Source: Thetidibacter halocola (GTDB lineage: Bacteria; Pseudomonadota; Alphaproteobacteria; Rhodobacterales; Rhodobacteraceae). From it: 64,000 nucleotides of DNA. Below the pieces are notes generated by a model. That model did no database searches. It saw nothing but the letters and a program-made list of their open reading frames with translations, and was not told the DNA's origin. Position numbers and translations under genes: made by a program. The stretch lies in NCBI RefSeq assembly GCF_018224955.1, contig NZ_JAGTUU010000007.1, forward strand, positions 62,001-126,000. Reading direction: 5' to 3'. Below are positions 8,634 through 17,780 of this stretch, one piece after another. Position 1 is the first letter of the stretch. Each line of letters opens with the position of its first letter.

Positions 8634-8696
8634 GGGCGGAGGGGTGCTGCCTCCGCCCCTTCGGAGCTCCCCTGGGATACGTTCGGCCAGAAGAAG
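8634..8696 (+). repeat. 3'-end hairpin-tail repeat, copy 1
   Basis: A nine-base stem (GGGCGGAGG 8634-8642 with CCTCCGCCC 8650-8658) is followed by a tail ending GGCCAGAAGAAG. It begins 5 bases after the MFS stop, in sense orientation, and ends one base before the stop of the convergent trhO. It is one of seven related copies in the window. Confidence 0.6.
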
Positions 8697-8697
8697 C

Positions 8698-9618
8698 CTA
8701 GAGGTCTTCGGGAATGTCGGCGTGCAGGTGCCGTTCGCCACGGGCGCGGGCCAGCGCGATCTGCCTCTCGCGCTCGCGGAAGCGGGCCTTGTCCTCGTCC
8801 GAGGTCTCGTCGATGCACATGTGGCAGGAGACGCCGTGTTCATATTCGGGACGTGTGCGATCCTCGGGCAGGATCGGGCGGCGGCAGGCGTGGCAAAGCT
8901 GGTGCGGTCCCTCGCGCAGGCCGTGGCCGACCGAGACGCGTCCGTCGAAGACAAAGCACTCGCCCTGCCAGGTGCTGTCCTCTGCGGGCACGTCCTCGAG
9001 GTATTTCAGGATGCCGCCCTTGAGGTGATAGACCTCGTCCACGCCCTGCCCGATCAACCAATTGGTCGATTTCTCGCAGCGGATTCCGCCGGTGCAAAAC
9101 ATCGCGATGCGCTTGTTGTGGAAGCGGTCTTTATTCCTCTCCCACCAGGCGGGAAAGTCGCGGAAACTGGCGGTCTCGGGGTCGACAGCGCCCTCGAACG
9201 TGCCGATGGCGACCTCGTAATCGTTGCGCGTGTCGATTACCGCCACGTCGGGGCTGCGGATCAGGTCGTTCCAGTCCTGCGGGTCGACGTAGTGACCGAC
9301 GCGGGCGCGCGGGTCGACGTCAGGCTGACCCATCGTCACGATCTCGCGTTTCAGCCGGACCTTCATTCGGGCGAAGGGGCGGTCGGTGGCCTGCGACAGC
9401 TTCCACTCGAGATCGGTGCAGCCGGGCAGGGCGCGGATATGCGCCAGAACGGCGTCGATGCCCTCGGCGGGGCCAGCGATCGTGCCGTTGATCCCCTCGC
9501 GGGCCAGCAGCAGCGTGCCGGTGACGGCCTGCGCGCGGCACTGGTCAAGCAGCGGCTGTCGCAGCGCGGCCGGGTCGTCGAAGCGGGTGAAGTGATACAG
9601 CGCGCAGACGGTGAACAT
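8698..9618 (-). CDS. trhO: tRNA uridine(34) hydroxylase TrhO
   Basis: The ATG at 9618 (306 residues) matches the usual family start; an upstream in-frame codon adds 12 poor residues. The N-terminal acylphosphatase-like domain contains [11 protein letters not shown] (40-50). The rhodanese domain carries the catalytic loop [10 protein letters not shown] with C175 and C181, and a cysteine-rich C-terminus (CHAC and CHMC pairs) fits the zinc-binding end of the family. TrhO makes 5-hydroxyuridine at the wobble base of tRNAs. It stands alone. Confidence 0.92.
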   Translation of the reverse strand: MFTVCALYHFTRFDDPAALRQPLLDQCRAQAVTGTLLLAREGINGTIAGPAEGIDAVLAHIRALPGCTDLEWKLSQATDRPFARMKVRLKREIVTMGQPDVDPRARVGHYVDPQDWNDLIRSPDVAVIDTRNDYEVAIGTFEGAVDPETASFRDFPAWWERNKDRFHNKRIAMFCTGGIRCEKSTNWLIGQGVDEVYHLKGGILKYLEDVPAEDSTWQGECFVFDGRVSVGHGLREGPHQLCHACRRPILPEDRTRPEYEHGVSCHMCIDETSDEDKARFRERERQIALARARGERHLHADIPEDL

Positions 9619-9727
9619 GGCGCCGAAATAGGCGGCGAAGTGTGTCGGGCGCAAGAGGGCAGGAGGCCGCGCCCTTGACCGATCTGCCCCCGCGCCCTAC
9701 CCAAGGCGCCAAAGGATGGAGGTGCCG

Positions 9728-10321
9728 ATGAAAGCCCTGATCGTGATCGACGTGCAGAACGATTTCTGCCCCGGAGGCGCGCTGGCCGTCTCTGGCGGGG
9801 ATGAGATCGTGCAGCCCATCAACGCGCTGATGGCCCGGTTCGACGCGGTGATCCTGACGCAGGACTGGCACCCGGCCGGGCATTCTTCTTTCGCATCCAG
9901 CCATGCGGGCAAGGCACCCTTCGACCTGGTCGAGATGCCCTATGGTCCGCAGGTTCTGTGGCCGGATCATTGCGTTCAGGGGACCGAGGGCGCGGCCTTT
10001 CACGCTTCGCTGGACGCGACCCGCGCCGACCTGATCATCCGCAAGGGGTTCCGCCCGGCGATCGACAGCTATTCGGCATTCTTCGAGAACGACCACGTGA
10101 CGCCCACGGGGCTGGAGGGCTACCTGCGGACGCGTGGCATCACCGATCTGACGATGGTGGGCCTCGCGACGGATTTCTGCGTGAATTTCTCGGCGGTTGA
10201 TGCGGCGAAGCTGGGCTTTGCCGTGACCGTCCAACAGGATCTGTGCCGCGCCATCGATCTCGACAGATCGCTGGCTGCGGCGCAGAGCGGCATGCGGGAT
10301 GCGGGTGTGACGCTGGCATGA
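9728..10321 (+). CDS. pncA: Nicotinamidase
   Basis: GGAGG five bases before the ATG at 9728 decides the start (197 residues). The catalytic triad is visible as D8, K106 and C151 (GLATDFCVNFSA), with metal ligands D46, H48, H52 and H81. The enzyme deamidates nicotinamide to nicotinate in the cytoplasm. The stop overlaps the next gene by four bases, and nicotinate phosphoribosyltransferase follows two genes on, so this is an NAD-salvage operon. Confidence 0.95.
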   Translation: MKALIVIDVQNDFCPGGALAVSGGDEIVQPINALMARFDAVILTQDWHPAGHSSFASSHAGKAPFDLVEMPYGPQVLWPDHCVQGTEGAAFHASLDATRADLIIRKGFRPAIDSYSAFFENDHVTPTGLEGYLRTRGITDLTMVGLATDFCVNFSAVDAAKLGFAVTVQQDLCRAIDLDRSLAAAQSGMRDAGVTLA

Positions 10322-11043
10322 GCCGCATCGCGTCGCGGATCGCCGAGGCACGGGTCGGCACGCGCCCCGACGTGGCGGATCGCGCACGGCGTGGGCTGGT
10401 CGCCTGGGCCGAGGCGGAGGCGGCGCAGGGCACGTCCCCCGATCTGGTGCTGGACCGGCTGGCCGATGGCACGGCGGCGCAGGGCCTCGGACGCTTGGCG
10501 CTGTCGGCCTCACCCGTGCCGCAGGGGCTGGCCTGCGCGTCGGGTTGCGCCTTTTGCTGCATCCTGTCGGGCGCGGATGGCGGCACCATCACCGAGGCCG
10601 AGGCGCGCGACCTGCACGCCGCGCTGTCGCCGCTGGCCGGGCAGGCTGACGGGCGCGCCTGGCATCCGCGTGCCTGCCCCGCGCTCGACCCCCAGACCCG
10701 TGCTTGCCGCGCCTACGATGCGCGGCCCGTGATCTGCCGGGCCTATGTCTCGGTCGACGTGACCGCATGCGAACAGGTGGCCGGGGGCGAGGCGGTCGAA
10801 GGGCCCGGCACGCTGGGCCCCTATCACACCTATCTTGCCGCGCTGGGGCTGAGCCGCTCGGCGCTGAAGGGCACCCGCCGGGTATCGACCCATTCGCTGG
10901 CCCGCCTTGCCGCCGCCGCGGTCGAGGGCCAGACGCTGGACGAGGCGCTGAAGGTCTCGCGTCACAAGCCCGGTGAACTCGACGAAGAACTGCGGCGCAG
11001 CAAGCGCGATCTGGGCCGCGCGGCGGGTCCGGGCTTGCCCTGA
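10318..11043 (+). CDS. YkgJ-like cysteine-cluster protein in NAD-salvage operon
   Basis: The 241-residue protein overlaps pncA by four bases. Its central part holds the cluster C73-x3-C77-x2-C80-C81, followed by further cysteines in the phrases [24 protein letters not shown] and VTACEQV. This pattern is that of YkgJ/UPF0153 proteins, presumed zinc or iron-sulfur binding and of unknown function. Placement between pncA and pncB suggests a role in or regulation of NAD salvage, but nothing in the sequence proves it. Confidence 0.75.
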   Translation: MSRIASRIAEARVGTRPDVADRARRGLVAWAEAEAAQGTSPDLVLDRLADGTAAQGLGRLALSASPVPQGLACASGCAFCCILSGADGGTITEAEARDLHAALSPLAGQADGRAWHPRACPALDPQTRACRAYDARPVICRAYVSVDVTACEQVAGGEAVEGPGTLGPYHTYLAALGLSRSALKGTRRVSTHSLARLAAAAVEGQTLDEALKVSRHKPGELDEELRRSKRDLGRAAGPGLP

Positions 11044-11093
11044 CCGCCCCGCATGCACTAACCCCGTCACAGGCGGAGCCACCGGAGGCCCAC

Positions 11094-12386
11094 ATGGTCG
11101 ATATCGCCACCCGCGTGTGGAACCACAAATGGAAGATCGACCCCATCGTGCGGTCGCTCATCGATACGGATTTCTACAAGCTGCTGATGTGCCAGTCGGT
11201 TTTCCGCAACCGGCCCGACACGACCGTGACGTTCAGCCTGATCAACCGTTCCGACCACGTGCCGCTCGCGCGCCTGATCGACGAGGGCGAGTTGCGCGAG
11301 CAGCTTGACCACATTCGCTCTCTTTCGCTGACGCGGGGGGAATCCACCTGGCTGCGCGGCAACACGTTCTACGGCAAGCGCCAGATGTTCACGCCCGAAT
11401 TCATGGAATGGTTCGAGGCGCTGCGCCTGCCGCCCTACCATCTCGAACGGGTGGGCGATCAATATGAACTGACTTTCGAGGGCAAGTGGCCCGAGGTCAT
11501 GATGTGGGAAATCCCGGCGCTGGCCGTGCTCATGGAACTGCGCGGTCGGGCCGTGCTGCATGACATGGGCCGGTTCGAGTTGCAGGTGCTCTATGCCCGC
11601 GCCATGACCAAGCTCTGGGAAAAGGTCGAACGCCTGCGGCAGGAGCCGGGCGCGCGCATCGCCGATTTCGGCACGCGGCGGCGGCATTCCTTCCTTTGGC
11701 AGGACTGGTGCGTGCAGGCCATGCTCGAGGGGCTGGGCGAGAGTTTCGTCGGCACCTCCAACTGCCTCATTGCCAAAAACCGAGACCTCGAGGCGATCGG
11801 GACCAACGCACATGAGTTGCCGATGGTCTATGCGGCGCTGGCCGAGGACGATGCGGCGCTGGCCCGCGCCCCTTACGACGTGCTGGCCGACTGGCACGAG
11901 GAACACGACGGCAACCTGCGCATCATCCTGCCCGACACCTACGGCACCGAAGGCTTCCTGCAGCGCGCGCCCGACTGGCTGGCGGGCTGGACCGGCATCC
12001 GCATCGACAGCGGTGATCCGGCCGAGGGCGCGGAAACCGCGATCCGCTGGTGGCAGTCGCGCGGCGAGGATCCGACGAAGAAACTGGTGATCTTCTCGGA
12101 CGGGCTGGACGTGGACGTGATCCTGTCGCTTTACCGGCAATTCGCGGGGCGCGTGCGCGTGTCCTTTGGCTGGGGAACGCTGCTGACCAACGATTTCAGG
12201 GGGCTGACCCCGGATGACCGGCTGGCGCCCTTCAGCCTGGTCTGCAAGGCGGTCAGCGCCAATGGCCACCCCACGGTCAAGCTGTCGGACAACCCGAACA
12301 AGGCGATGGGCCCGGCCGACCAGATCGCCCGATACAAGCGCGTCTTCGGCGTTGGCGAGCAGACCGCGATGGAGGTCGTGGTCTGA
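11094..12386 (+). CDS. pncB: Nicotinate phosphoribosyltransferase
   Basis: The product has 430 residues, normal for the bacterial enzyme. It opens with [17 protein letters not shown], the family N-terminus; the loop [10 protein letters not shown] carries the phosphorylatable histidine, and SGDP and FSDGLDVD form the phosphoribosyl pyrophosphate and substrate-binding region. It converts nicotinate to nicotinate mononucleotide with ATP hydrolysis. GGAGGCCCAC precedes the start. It is the third gene of the pncA operon, separated from the cysteine-cluster gene by 50 bases. Confidence 0.96.
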   Translation: MVDIATRVWNHKWKIDPIVRSLIDTDFYKLLMCQSVFRNRPDTTVTFSLINRSDHVPLARLIDEGELREQLDHIRSLSLTRGESTWLRGNTFYGKRQMFTPEFMEWFEALRLPPYHLERVGDQYELTFEGKWPEVMMWEIPALAVLMELRGRAVLHDMGRFELQVLYARAMTKLWEKVERLRQEPGARIADFGTRRRHSFLWQDWCVQAMLEGLGESFVGTSNCLIAKNRDLEAIGTNAHELPMVYAALAEDDAALARAPYDVLADWHEEHDGNLRIILPDTYGTEGFLQRAPDWLAGWTGIRIDSGDPAEGAETAIRWWQSRGEDPTKKLVIFSDGLDVDVILSLYRQFAGRVRVSFGWGTLLTNDFRGLTPDDRLAPFSLVCKAVSANGHPTVKLSDNPNKAMGPADQIARYKRVFGVGEQTAMEVVV

Positions 12387-12462
12387 TGCGGCAGCGCGGC
12401 ACCTTGGTGCTTCCCTCTGCCCGCCACGGACGGTAAAGCAGGCCGGGTCAAGGAGGTGCCAC

Positions 12463-13548
12463 ATGGGCCGTTTCGTTCCGCAACCGGGGATCATGGACAT
12501 CGCGCTGTATGTCGGGGGCAAGGCCAAGCTCGACGGGGTGACGAATGTCATCAAGCTCAGTTCGAACGAGAACCCGTTCGGACCCAGCGACGCGGTGAAA
12601 GAGGCGGTTGCCCGCTCGGCGCATGACCTGCATCGCTATCCCTCGACGGATCATGCCGACCTGCGCCGCGCCATCGCCGAGACGCACGGGCTGGATGCCG
12701 ACCGGATCATCTGCGGCGTGGGCAGCGACGAGGTGTTGCAATTCCTCGCGCAGGCCTATGCCGGGCCGGGCGACGAGGTGATTTACACCGAGCACGGCTT
12801 TTCCATGTATCGCATCATTGCGCTGGCCGCCGGGGCCACGCCGGTCTCCGTGCCGGAACGCGGCCGCGTGGTGGATATCGACGCGATCCTGTCCGCCTGC
12901 ACCGAGCGGACCAAGCTCGTCTACCTGACCAACCCGGGCAATCCGACCAGCACGATGATCGGCCTGTCCGAGGTCGAACGCCTGGCCGAAGGCCTGCCGA
13001 AGCAGGCGATCCTCGTGCTGGACGGGGCTTATGCGGAATATGTCGACGGCTATGACGGCGGCGCCAAACTGGTCGAGATGCGCGACAATGTGGTGATGAC
13101 GCGCACCTTCTCCAAGATCTACGGGCTGGGCGGGATGCGCGTCGGCTGGGGTTATGCCCCGCGCGAGGTCATCGACGTGCTGAACCGCGTGCGCCAGCCC
13201 TTCAACCTGTCCAACACGGCGCTGGCCGCCGCCGAGGCGGCAGTGCGAGACACCGCCTACCTGGAGTATTGCCGCAAGGAAAACGCCCGCCTTCGCCACT
13301 GGCTGGCCGAGGCGCTGGGCGAGCATGGTGTGCCTTGCGACACGTCGATGACGAATTTCGTCCTGGCCCGCTTCGCCGACAGGGCAGAGGCCGAGGCCTG
13401 CGACGACTTCCTGCAGAAACAGGGCATCCTGGTGCGGCGCGTGGCGGGCTACGGCCTGCCCAATTTCCTGCGCATCACCGTGGGTGACGAGGCGTCGTGC
13501 CGCCGGGTCGCCCATTGCATCGGCCTGTTCAAGGCAGGCGAGCGATGA
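12463..13548 (+). CDS. hisC: Histidinol-phosphate / aromatic aminotransferase
   Basis: AAGGAGG seven bases before the ATG at 12463 fixes the start (361 residues). It is a fold-type I PLP enzyme with the HisC signatures [26 protein letters not shown] and the lysine K218 in [14 protein letters not shown]. In Rhodobacteraceae the copy next to tyrA is thought to serve histidine as well as tyrosine/phenylalanine synthesis. A four-base overlap couples it to tyrA, supporting an aromatic role. Confidence 0.92.
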   Translation: MGRFVPQPGIMDIALYVGGKAKLDGVTNVIKLSSNENPFGPSDAVKEAVARSAHDLHRYPSTDHADLRRAIAETHGLDADRIICGVGSDEVLQFLAQAYAGPGDEVIYTEHGFSMYRIIALAAGATPVSVPERGRVVDIDAILSACTERTKLVYLTNPGNPTSTMIGLSEVERLAEGLPKQAILVLDGAYAEYVDGYDGGAKLVEMRDNVVMTRTFSKIYGLGGMRVGWGYAPREVIDVLNRVRQPFNLSNTALAAAEAAVRDTAYLEYCRKENARLRHWLAEALGEHGVPCDTSMTNFVLARFADRAEAEACDDFLQKQGILVRRVAGYGLPNFLRITVGDEASCRRVAHCIGLFKAGER

Positions 13549-14462
13549 CCGAACCCTACAAGCGCGTCGCGCTGATCGGCCTGGGCCTGATTGCGTCGTC
13601 GATGTTCTGGGCGATGCGCCGCGCCGGCATGGCGGCTGAGGTGACGGGCTATGCCCGCTCTGCCGCCACGCGCGACACGGCCCGCCGCATCGGGCTGTGC
13701 GACCGGGTCTGCGACAGTGTCGAAGAGGCGGTGCAGGGCGCCGACCTGATCGTGCTGGCGGTGCCGGTTGGTGCGATGGGTGCCGTGGCCGAGGCCATCG
13801 CCCCGCACCTGGCGCCGGGGGCCACGGTGATCGACGTGGGGTCGGTCAAGCGCGCGGTGGTCGAGGCGGTCGGCCCGCACCTGCCCGAAGGCGTGCATTT
13901 CGTGCCCTGCCACCCGATGGCCGGGACAGAGCATTCCGGCCCGGAATCGGGCTTTGCCACGCTGTTCGACAACCGCTGGTGCCTGATCGTGCCGGGCGAT
14001 GCTGCAGAGGGCGCGGTGGGGCGGGTCGAGGCATACTGGCGCGCGCTGGGCGCCAATTGCGAGCGGATGGATGTCGAGCATCACGACCTCGTCTGTGCCG
14101 TGGTAAGCCACATTCCCCACCTGATCGCCTACACGATGGTGGGCGTCGCCGACGACCTGCGCCGCGTCTCCGACCAGGAGGTGATCAAGTTCTCGGCCGC
14201 CGGTTTCCGTGACTTCACCCGCATCGCGGCCTCTGACCCGACCATGTGGCGCGACGTGTTCCTGAACAACAAGGACGCTACGCTGGAAATCCTGGGCCGC
14301 TTCACCGAAGAGCTGTTTGCCCTGCAACGCGCCATCCGAACCGGCGACGGTGAGCAGCTTCACGCCTATTTCACCCGCACCCGCGCCATCCGGCGTGGCA
14401 TTCTGGAGGCAGGTCAGGATACTGATAAGCCAGACTTCGGACGGGTGAAGGTGGATCGGTGA
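13545..14462 (+). CDS. tyrA: Prephenate/arogenate dehydrogenase
   Basis: This 305-residue protein begins at the ATG overlapping the hisC stop. The N-terminal Rossmann motif GLGLIASS, the substrate-binding segment [12 protein letters not shown] and the [11 protein letters not shown] helix mark it as TyrA, which makes 4-hydroxyphenylpyruvate or tyrosine with NAD. No ACT regulatory domain is fused. With hisC it supplies two consecutive steps of tyrosine synthesis. Confidence 0.94.
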   Translation: MTEPYKRVALIGLGLIASSMFWAMRRAGMAAEVTGYARSAATRDTARRIGLCDRVCDSVEEAVQGADLIVLAVPVGAMGAVAEAIAPHLAPGATVIDVGSVKRAVVEAVGPHLPEGVHFVPCHPMAGTEHSGPESGFATLFDNRWCLIVPGDAAEGAVGRVEAYWRALGANCERMDVEHHDLVCAVVSHIPHLIAYTMVGVADDLRRVSDQEVIKFSAAGFRDFTRIAASDPTMWRDVFLNNKDATLEILGRFTEELFALQRAIRTGDGEQLHAYFTRTRAIRRGILEAGQDTDKPDFGRVKVDR

Positions 14463-15121
14463 CACGGCTTCTTGTTCTTTCCCTCCTGTTTCTCGCGGCC
14501 TGCGGCGCGGGGCGCGAACGCGTGATGACGCGGGATACCGGTGCGCTGGACGGCGTCCGGTCCTTCCTGTCCACCGCCTTCGAGGGCGAGTCGGCCGGTG
14601 GTGGCCTCTGCGGCGACCCGGCTCTGGTGGGTGAACCCGTGGGTGCCGTCGAGGCCGAGATCGCCGGGTGCGGCATCGACGAGGCAGTGCGGCTGCGCGC
14701 GGTGGGCGAGGTCGGGCTCAGCCAGGCGGCGCTGATCGACTGCGCCACGGCGCGCGCGCTGCGCCGCTGGATCGACGACACTGCCGCTCCCTCGCTGCGC
14801 CGCCAGGGCGGCGGGCTGGCCGAGATAAAGGTCGCTGCGCATTACGCCTGCCGCACCCGCAACCACAAGCCCGGTGCGCCGATTTCCGAGCATGGGCGCG
14901 GCAAGGCCATCGACATTTCGGGCTTTCGCCTGCGCGACGGGTCAGAGGTGACGGTGCTGAACGATTGGGGCAGCGGCAAGCGCGGCAAGGCGCTGCGCCA
15001 GATGCATTCCGACGCCTGCGGACGCTTTGGCACGGTTCTTGGCCCCGGCTCGGATGGCCATCACGAGGACCATTTCCACTTTGACACGCGGATGCATCGC
15101 GGCGGGCCTTACTGCCGCTAG
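14459..15121 (+). CDS. Extensin-like (M15-type fold) lipoprotein
   Basis: A GTG start overlaps the tyrA stop by four bases. The 220-residue protein has a lipoprotein signal with lipobox LAAC (C15). Its extensin-like C-terminal domain includes NHKPGAPISEHGRGKAIDIS and the end GHHEDHFHFD, whose histidines and aspartate resemble the zinc site of D,D/L,D-carboxypeptidases. It is probably an outer-membrane-anchored peptidoglycan hydrolase or binding protein. Being the third gene of a hisC-tyrA operon is unexpected functionally. Confidence 0.85.
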   Translation: MTRLLVLSLLFLAACGAGRERVMTRDTGALDGVRSFLSTAFEGESAGGGLCGDPALVGEPVGAVEAEIAGCGIDEAVRLRAVGEVGLSQAALIDCATARALRRWIDDTAAPSLRRQGGGLAEIKVAAHYACRTRNHKPGAPISEHGRGKAIDISGFRLRDGSEVTVLNDWGSGKRGKALRQMHSDACGRFGTVLGPGSDGHHEDHFHFDTRMHRGGPYCR

Positions 15122-15124
15122 GGC

Positions 15125-16027
15125 TCAGCCCTCTGCCAGAAGCGCGGGCAGGGCGTCGGCCAGCACGTCCCAGACCAGCCGCACGCGCGGGTTGGTGCGC
15201 AACTCGCGATGCGCGACCAGCCACACCGGGTAGTCGAAGAACGGCCCGTCGGGCAGCACCCGCCGCAGGTCCGGGTCCGAATCGCCCAGCCCGCAGGGGC
15301 CCACTCCGATCCCCAGTCCGGCCCGCGCCATCTGCCAATGCGCCGGATGGGTGGAGGCGATGACCGGAAAATTCGCCTCTGACACCGGCACGCCGTAGCG
15401 GCGCAGCGCGTCGATGTAGTTGGGCGTGTCGTCGAAACCGATGAAATCCGCCCGCGCCAGGTCGTCCAGCGCCGCGATATGGCCAAGCCGATCAAGGTAG
15501 GCGGGGGTCGCGAAGAAGGTGCCGCGATCCTCAGCCACCAGACGTGCGATCAGATCTGGTTGGTCGGGGCGGGCGTTGCGAATGGCGATGTCCGCCTCGC
15601 GCCGTTTCAGGTCGCGGATCGCATTCGAGGCGACGACCTCGATCGTAATGCCGGGCGCCTCGGCCCGAAGGCGGGGCAGGATGCGCGGCAACAGCCAGGT
15701 GGAATAGATCTCTGACGCGGTGATCGCGACGTGCCCCTCGACGGCGGTGGACTGGCCCCGCGCGGCCAGCGACAGCGCACCCGCCGCATCACCCATGCGG
15801 CGCGCGTGATCCAGCAGGCGGGTGCCCGCCTCCGTCAATTGCAACCCGCGCCCGACGCGCTCGAACAGGGTGACGCCCAGTTCCGCCTCCAGCGTCGAGA
15901 CCTGTCGCCCAAGCGTGGGCTGCGCCATGTTCAGCGCCCGCGCGGCGGCGGAGAGCGAGCCTTCTTCGGCGGTCACCAGGAAGGCCCGTGCGCGGTTCCA
16001 GTCGAACTCCACCGATCTCCAATCCAT
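15125..16027 (-). CDS. LysR-family transcriptional regulator
   Basis: I use the ATG at 16027 (300 residues). The N-terminal winged helix-turn-helix reads GSLSAAARALNMAQPTLGRQVSTLE, followed by a typical periplasmic-binding-protein-like effector domain. It is divergent from a zinc-free MDR oxidoreductase across 97 bases, the classic arrangement in which a LysR protein controls its neighbour and itself. Two inverted repeats in the gap are candidate operators. The effector is not predictable. Confidence 0.92.
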   Translation of the reverse strand: MDWRSVEFDWNRARAFLVTAEEGSLSAAARALNMAQPTLGRQVSTLEAELGVTLFERVGRGLQLTEAGTRLLDHARRMGDAAGALSLAARGQSTAVEGHVAITASEIYSTWLLPRILPRLRAEAPGITIEVVASNAIRDLKRREADIAIRNARPDQPDLIARLVAEDRGTFFATPAYLDRLGHIAALDDLARADFIGFDDTPNYIDALRRYGVPVSEANFPVIASTHPAHWQMARAGLGIGVGPCGLGDSDPDLRRVLPDGPFFDYPVWLVAHRELRTNPRVRLVWDVLADALPALLAEG

Positions 16028-16081
16028 GCATAAATGCATAGATTGTCTGAGAATCCAGTCAATATGAAAAGATACCGTATC
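16026..16081. promoter_or_regulatory. Inverted repeats between LysR gene and oxidoreductase
   Basis: Two ATGCAT palindromes separated by AA lie at 16026-16039, overlapping the LysR start codon, and GATAC-C-GTATC lies at 16071-16081, about 44 bases before the oxidoreductase start. The first would suit autorepression and the second activation by the LysR protein. Assigned by symmetry only. Confidence 0.4.
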
Positions 16082-16124
16082 AGTTATTGTGCATTGGACC
16101 GATCCAAAGGAAAGGAGGCCCGGC

Positions 16125-17117
16125 ATGAAAGCCGCGATCTACACAGAATATGGCGCCGCCGACACCGTCCGCATCGCCGAAATCCCTACCCCGGCACCGG
16201 GCCCGAAGCAGGTCCTGATCCGGGTGCGTGCCAGCAGCGTGACGACCGCCGACTGGCGGCTGCGCGCCTCGGCCTTTCCGGGCATCCTGTGGCTGCCGGG
16301 GCGGCTGATGACCGGGCTGCTGCGACCCCGCAATTCCGTGCTGGGGATGGAAATGGCCGGAGAGGTGGTGGCCGTAGGCCATGCCGTGACCCGCTTTACC
16401 CCCGGTCAGAGGGTGTTCGGCTTTGCCGGCGGCGGGGCGCATGCGGAATTCCTGGTGCTGGACGAGGATGCGACGATCCTGCCCACGCCCGACGACCTCA
16501 GCGATGCCGAGGCGGCGGCGCTGCCTTTTGGCGCACTCTGCGCGCTGGTATTCCTGCGCGACGTGGCCAATGTCGCGCCGGGCCAGCGCGTGCTGATCCT
16601 GGGCGGATCGGGCGGCGTTGGCGTCTACGCCATCCAGGTCGCCAAGGCGCTGGGAGCCAATGTGACGGCCTCGGCGTCGGCGGGCAATTCCGGGCTGATG
16701 CGCGATCTTGGCGCGGACGTGGTGCTGGATTACCGGGTCGACGATCCCGCCTCGGCCGGGCCCTATGACCTTGTGTTCGATACGGTCGGCGCGACGAACT
16801 GGGCGCGGATCCGCACGGTGCTGCGGAAAACCGGCCTGTTCCTGCCGTTGAATTTCGGCGCGCGCGAACTGTGGCACATGCTGCGGGCCAAGCTGGCAGG
16901 CGGGCCGCGCATCGTTCTGCATGTCAACGCCGACAGGGCCGACGACCTGCGCGTGATCCTGGGAATGATCGCGGACGGGTTGCTGCGCCCGGTGATCGAC
17001 CGCCGTTTTCCGCTCGAGCGGATCGCGCAGGCGCATGTCTATGTCGAGGGGCGACACCGCAAGGGTGCGGTGATCGTCGATGTGACCCCGGCAGCACAGG
17101 TTCCCGCTGCCGCCTGA
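16125..17117 (+). CDS. Quinone oxidoreductase-like MDR protein
   Basis: AAAGGAGG precedes the ATG at 16125 (330 residues). The GroES-like N-terminal domain lacks the catalytic zinc cysteine and structural cysteines, and the Rossmann domain carries LILGGSGGVGVYAIQ, so it belongs to the zinc-independent quinone/enone reductase branch using NADPH. Substrates of this group are alkenals and quinones. Probably controlled by the divergent LysR regulator. Confidence 0.87.
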   Translation: MKAAIYTEYGAADTVRIAEIPTPAPGPKQVLIRVRASSVTTADWRLRASAFPGILWLPGRLMTGLLRPRNSVLGMEMAGEVVAVGHAVTRFTPGQRVFGFAGGGAHAEFLVLDEDATILPTPDDLSDAEAAALPFGALCALVFLRDVANVAPGQRVLILGGSGGVGVYAIQVAKALGANVTASASAGNSGLMRDLGADVVLDYRVDDPASAGPYDLVFDTVGATNWARIRTVLRKTGLFLPLNFGARELWHMLRAKLAGGPRIVLHVNADRADDLRVILGMIADGLLRPVIDRRFPLERIAQAHVYVEGRHRKGAVIVDVTPAAQVPAAA

Positions 17118-17122
17118 ACGCG

Positions 17123-17150
17123 AAAAGGCCCCGGGATCGCTCCCGGGGCC
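17123..17150 (-). terminator. Rho-independent terminator for hsp20
   Basis: GGCCCCGGGA (17127-17136), loop TCGC, and TCCCGGGGCC (17141-17150) make a perfect ten-base stem. Read on the minus strand it is followed by TTTT (17126-17123), so it terminates the leftward heat-shock gene; it may also stop the convergent oxidoreductase transcript. Confidence 0.85.
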
Positions 17151-17172
17151 ACGCAACGGCGAAAGGGCCGGA

Positions 17173-17646
17173 TCAGTTGACGGCGTCGGCGTCGACCACG
17201 TCCTTGGCGGCGGGCAGGCTGCCGGCCCGGGCAATGGCGATCCGACGCGATTTCAGCGCCTCGGGGATCTCGCGCTGAAGGTCGATATGCAGCATGCCGT
17301 TCTCATGCACCGCGCCCACGACGCGCACATGGTCGGCCAGGTGGAACCGGCGCTCGAAGGCGCGGGTGGCGATGCCGCGATGCAGGAAGGTGCGGCCCTG
17401 CTCTTCCTCGACCTTGCGGGCCGAGACGACCAGCGCCTGCTCCTTGACCTCGACGGTCAGGTCGGCGTCAGAAAAGCCCGCCACTGCGATCGAGATGCGA
17501 TAGGCATCGTCGGCGGTCTTTTCGATGTTGTAGGGCGGGTAGCCGGGCTGGGCGACGTCATTGGTCAGCACCCGGTCCATCAGGTCGGCGATCTGGTCGA
17601 AGCCGACGGTAGCACGATACAGCGGTGCAAAGTCGAAAGTACGCAT
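17173..17646 (-). CDS. Small heat-shock protein (Hsp20/IbpA type)
   Basis: The 157-residue protein begins at the ATG at 17646. Its alpha-crystallin domain spans about residues 38-130, beginning YNIEKTADDAYRISIAVAGF as in IbpA-type proteins and carrying HRGIATRAFERRFHLADHV, with an IPEALK-containing tail that supplies the I-x-I/V-like oligomer contact. It is a cytoplasmic ATP-independent holdase. A sigma-32-like promoter and a ROSE-like hairpin occluding the ribosome site lie upstream, so expression is probably controlled at transcription and translation. Confidence 0.95.
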   Translation of the reverse strand: MRTFDFAPLYRATVGFDQIADLMDRVLTNDVAQPGYPPYNIEKTADDAYRISIAVAGFSDADLTVEVKEQALVVSARKVEEEQGRTFLHRGIATRAFERRFHLADHVRVVGAVHENGMLHIDLQREIPEALKSRRIAIARAGSLPAAKDVVDADAVN

Positions 17647-17740
17647 GGAATCCTCCGTTGAGCGATACCTGGTTGTGCGGCGCCTTCCCCAGGGGACAGG
17701 CGTCTGTTCCTTGTCGGGACCCGCCACGCGGCATCCCGAC
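17647..17740 (-). promoter_or_regulatory. ROSE-like RNA thermometer in hsp20 leader
   Basis: Immediately before the AUG the leader folds as GGUAUC(G)CUC, loop AACG, GAGGAUUCC (17669-17647). All of the GGAGGA ribosome site is in the loop edge or stem. The 5' arm carries UCGCU, matching the ROSE motif UYGCU, with its G (17663) bulged opposite the ribosome site and a U-U mismatch lower down. A second hairpin, GTCGGGA with TCCCGAC (17740-17713), lies upstream. ROSE elements of rhizobial small heat-shock genes share this layout. The pairing is seen directly; thermosensing is inferred. Confidence 0.7.
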
Positions 17741-17747
17741 CACTCTC

Positions 17748-17776
17748 AGGTGGGCAACGGAAAAGCGGATTTCAAG
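17748..17776 (-). promoter_or_regulatory. Sigma-32-like promoter of hsp20
   Basis: On the minus strand CTTGAAA (17776-17770) and CCCACCT (17754-17748) are 15 bases apart, close to the heat-shock consensus CTTGAAA / CCCATNT. Transcription would begin near 17740, giving a leader of about 95 bases, the right size for the hairpins described. Confidence 0.55.
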
Positions 17777-17780
17777 AGGA

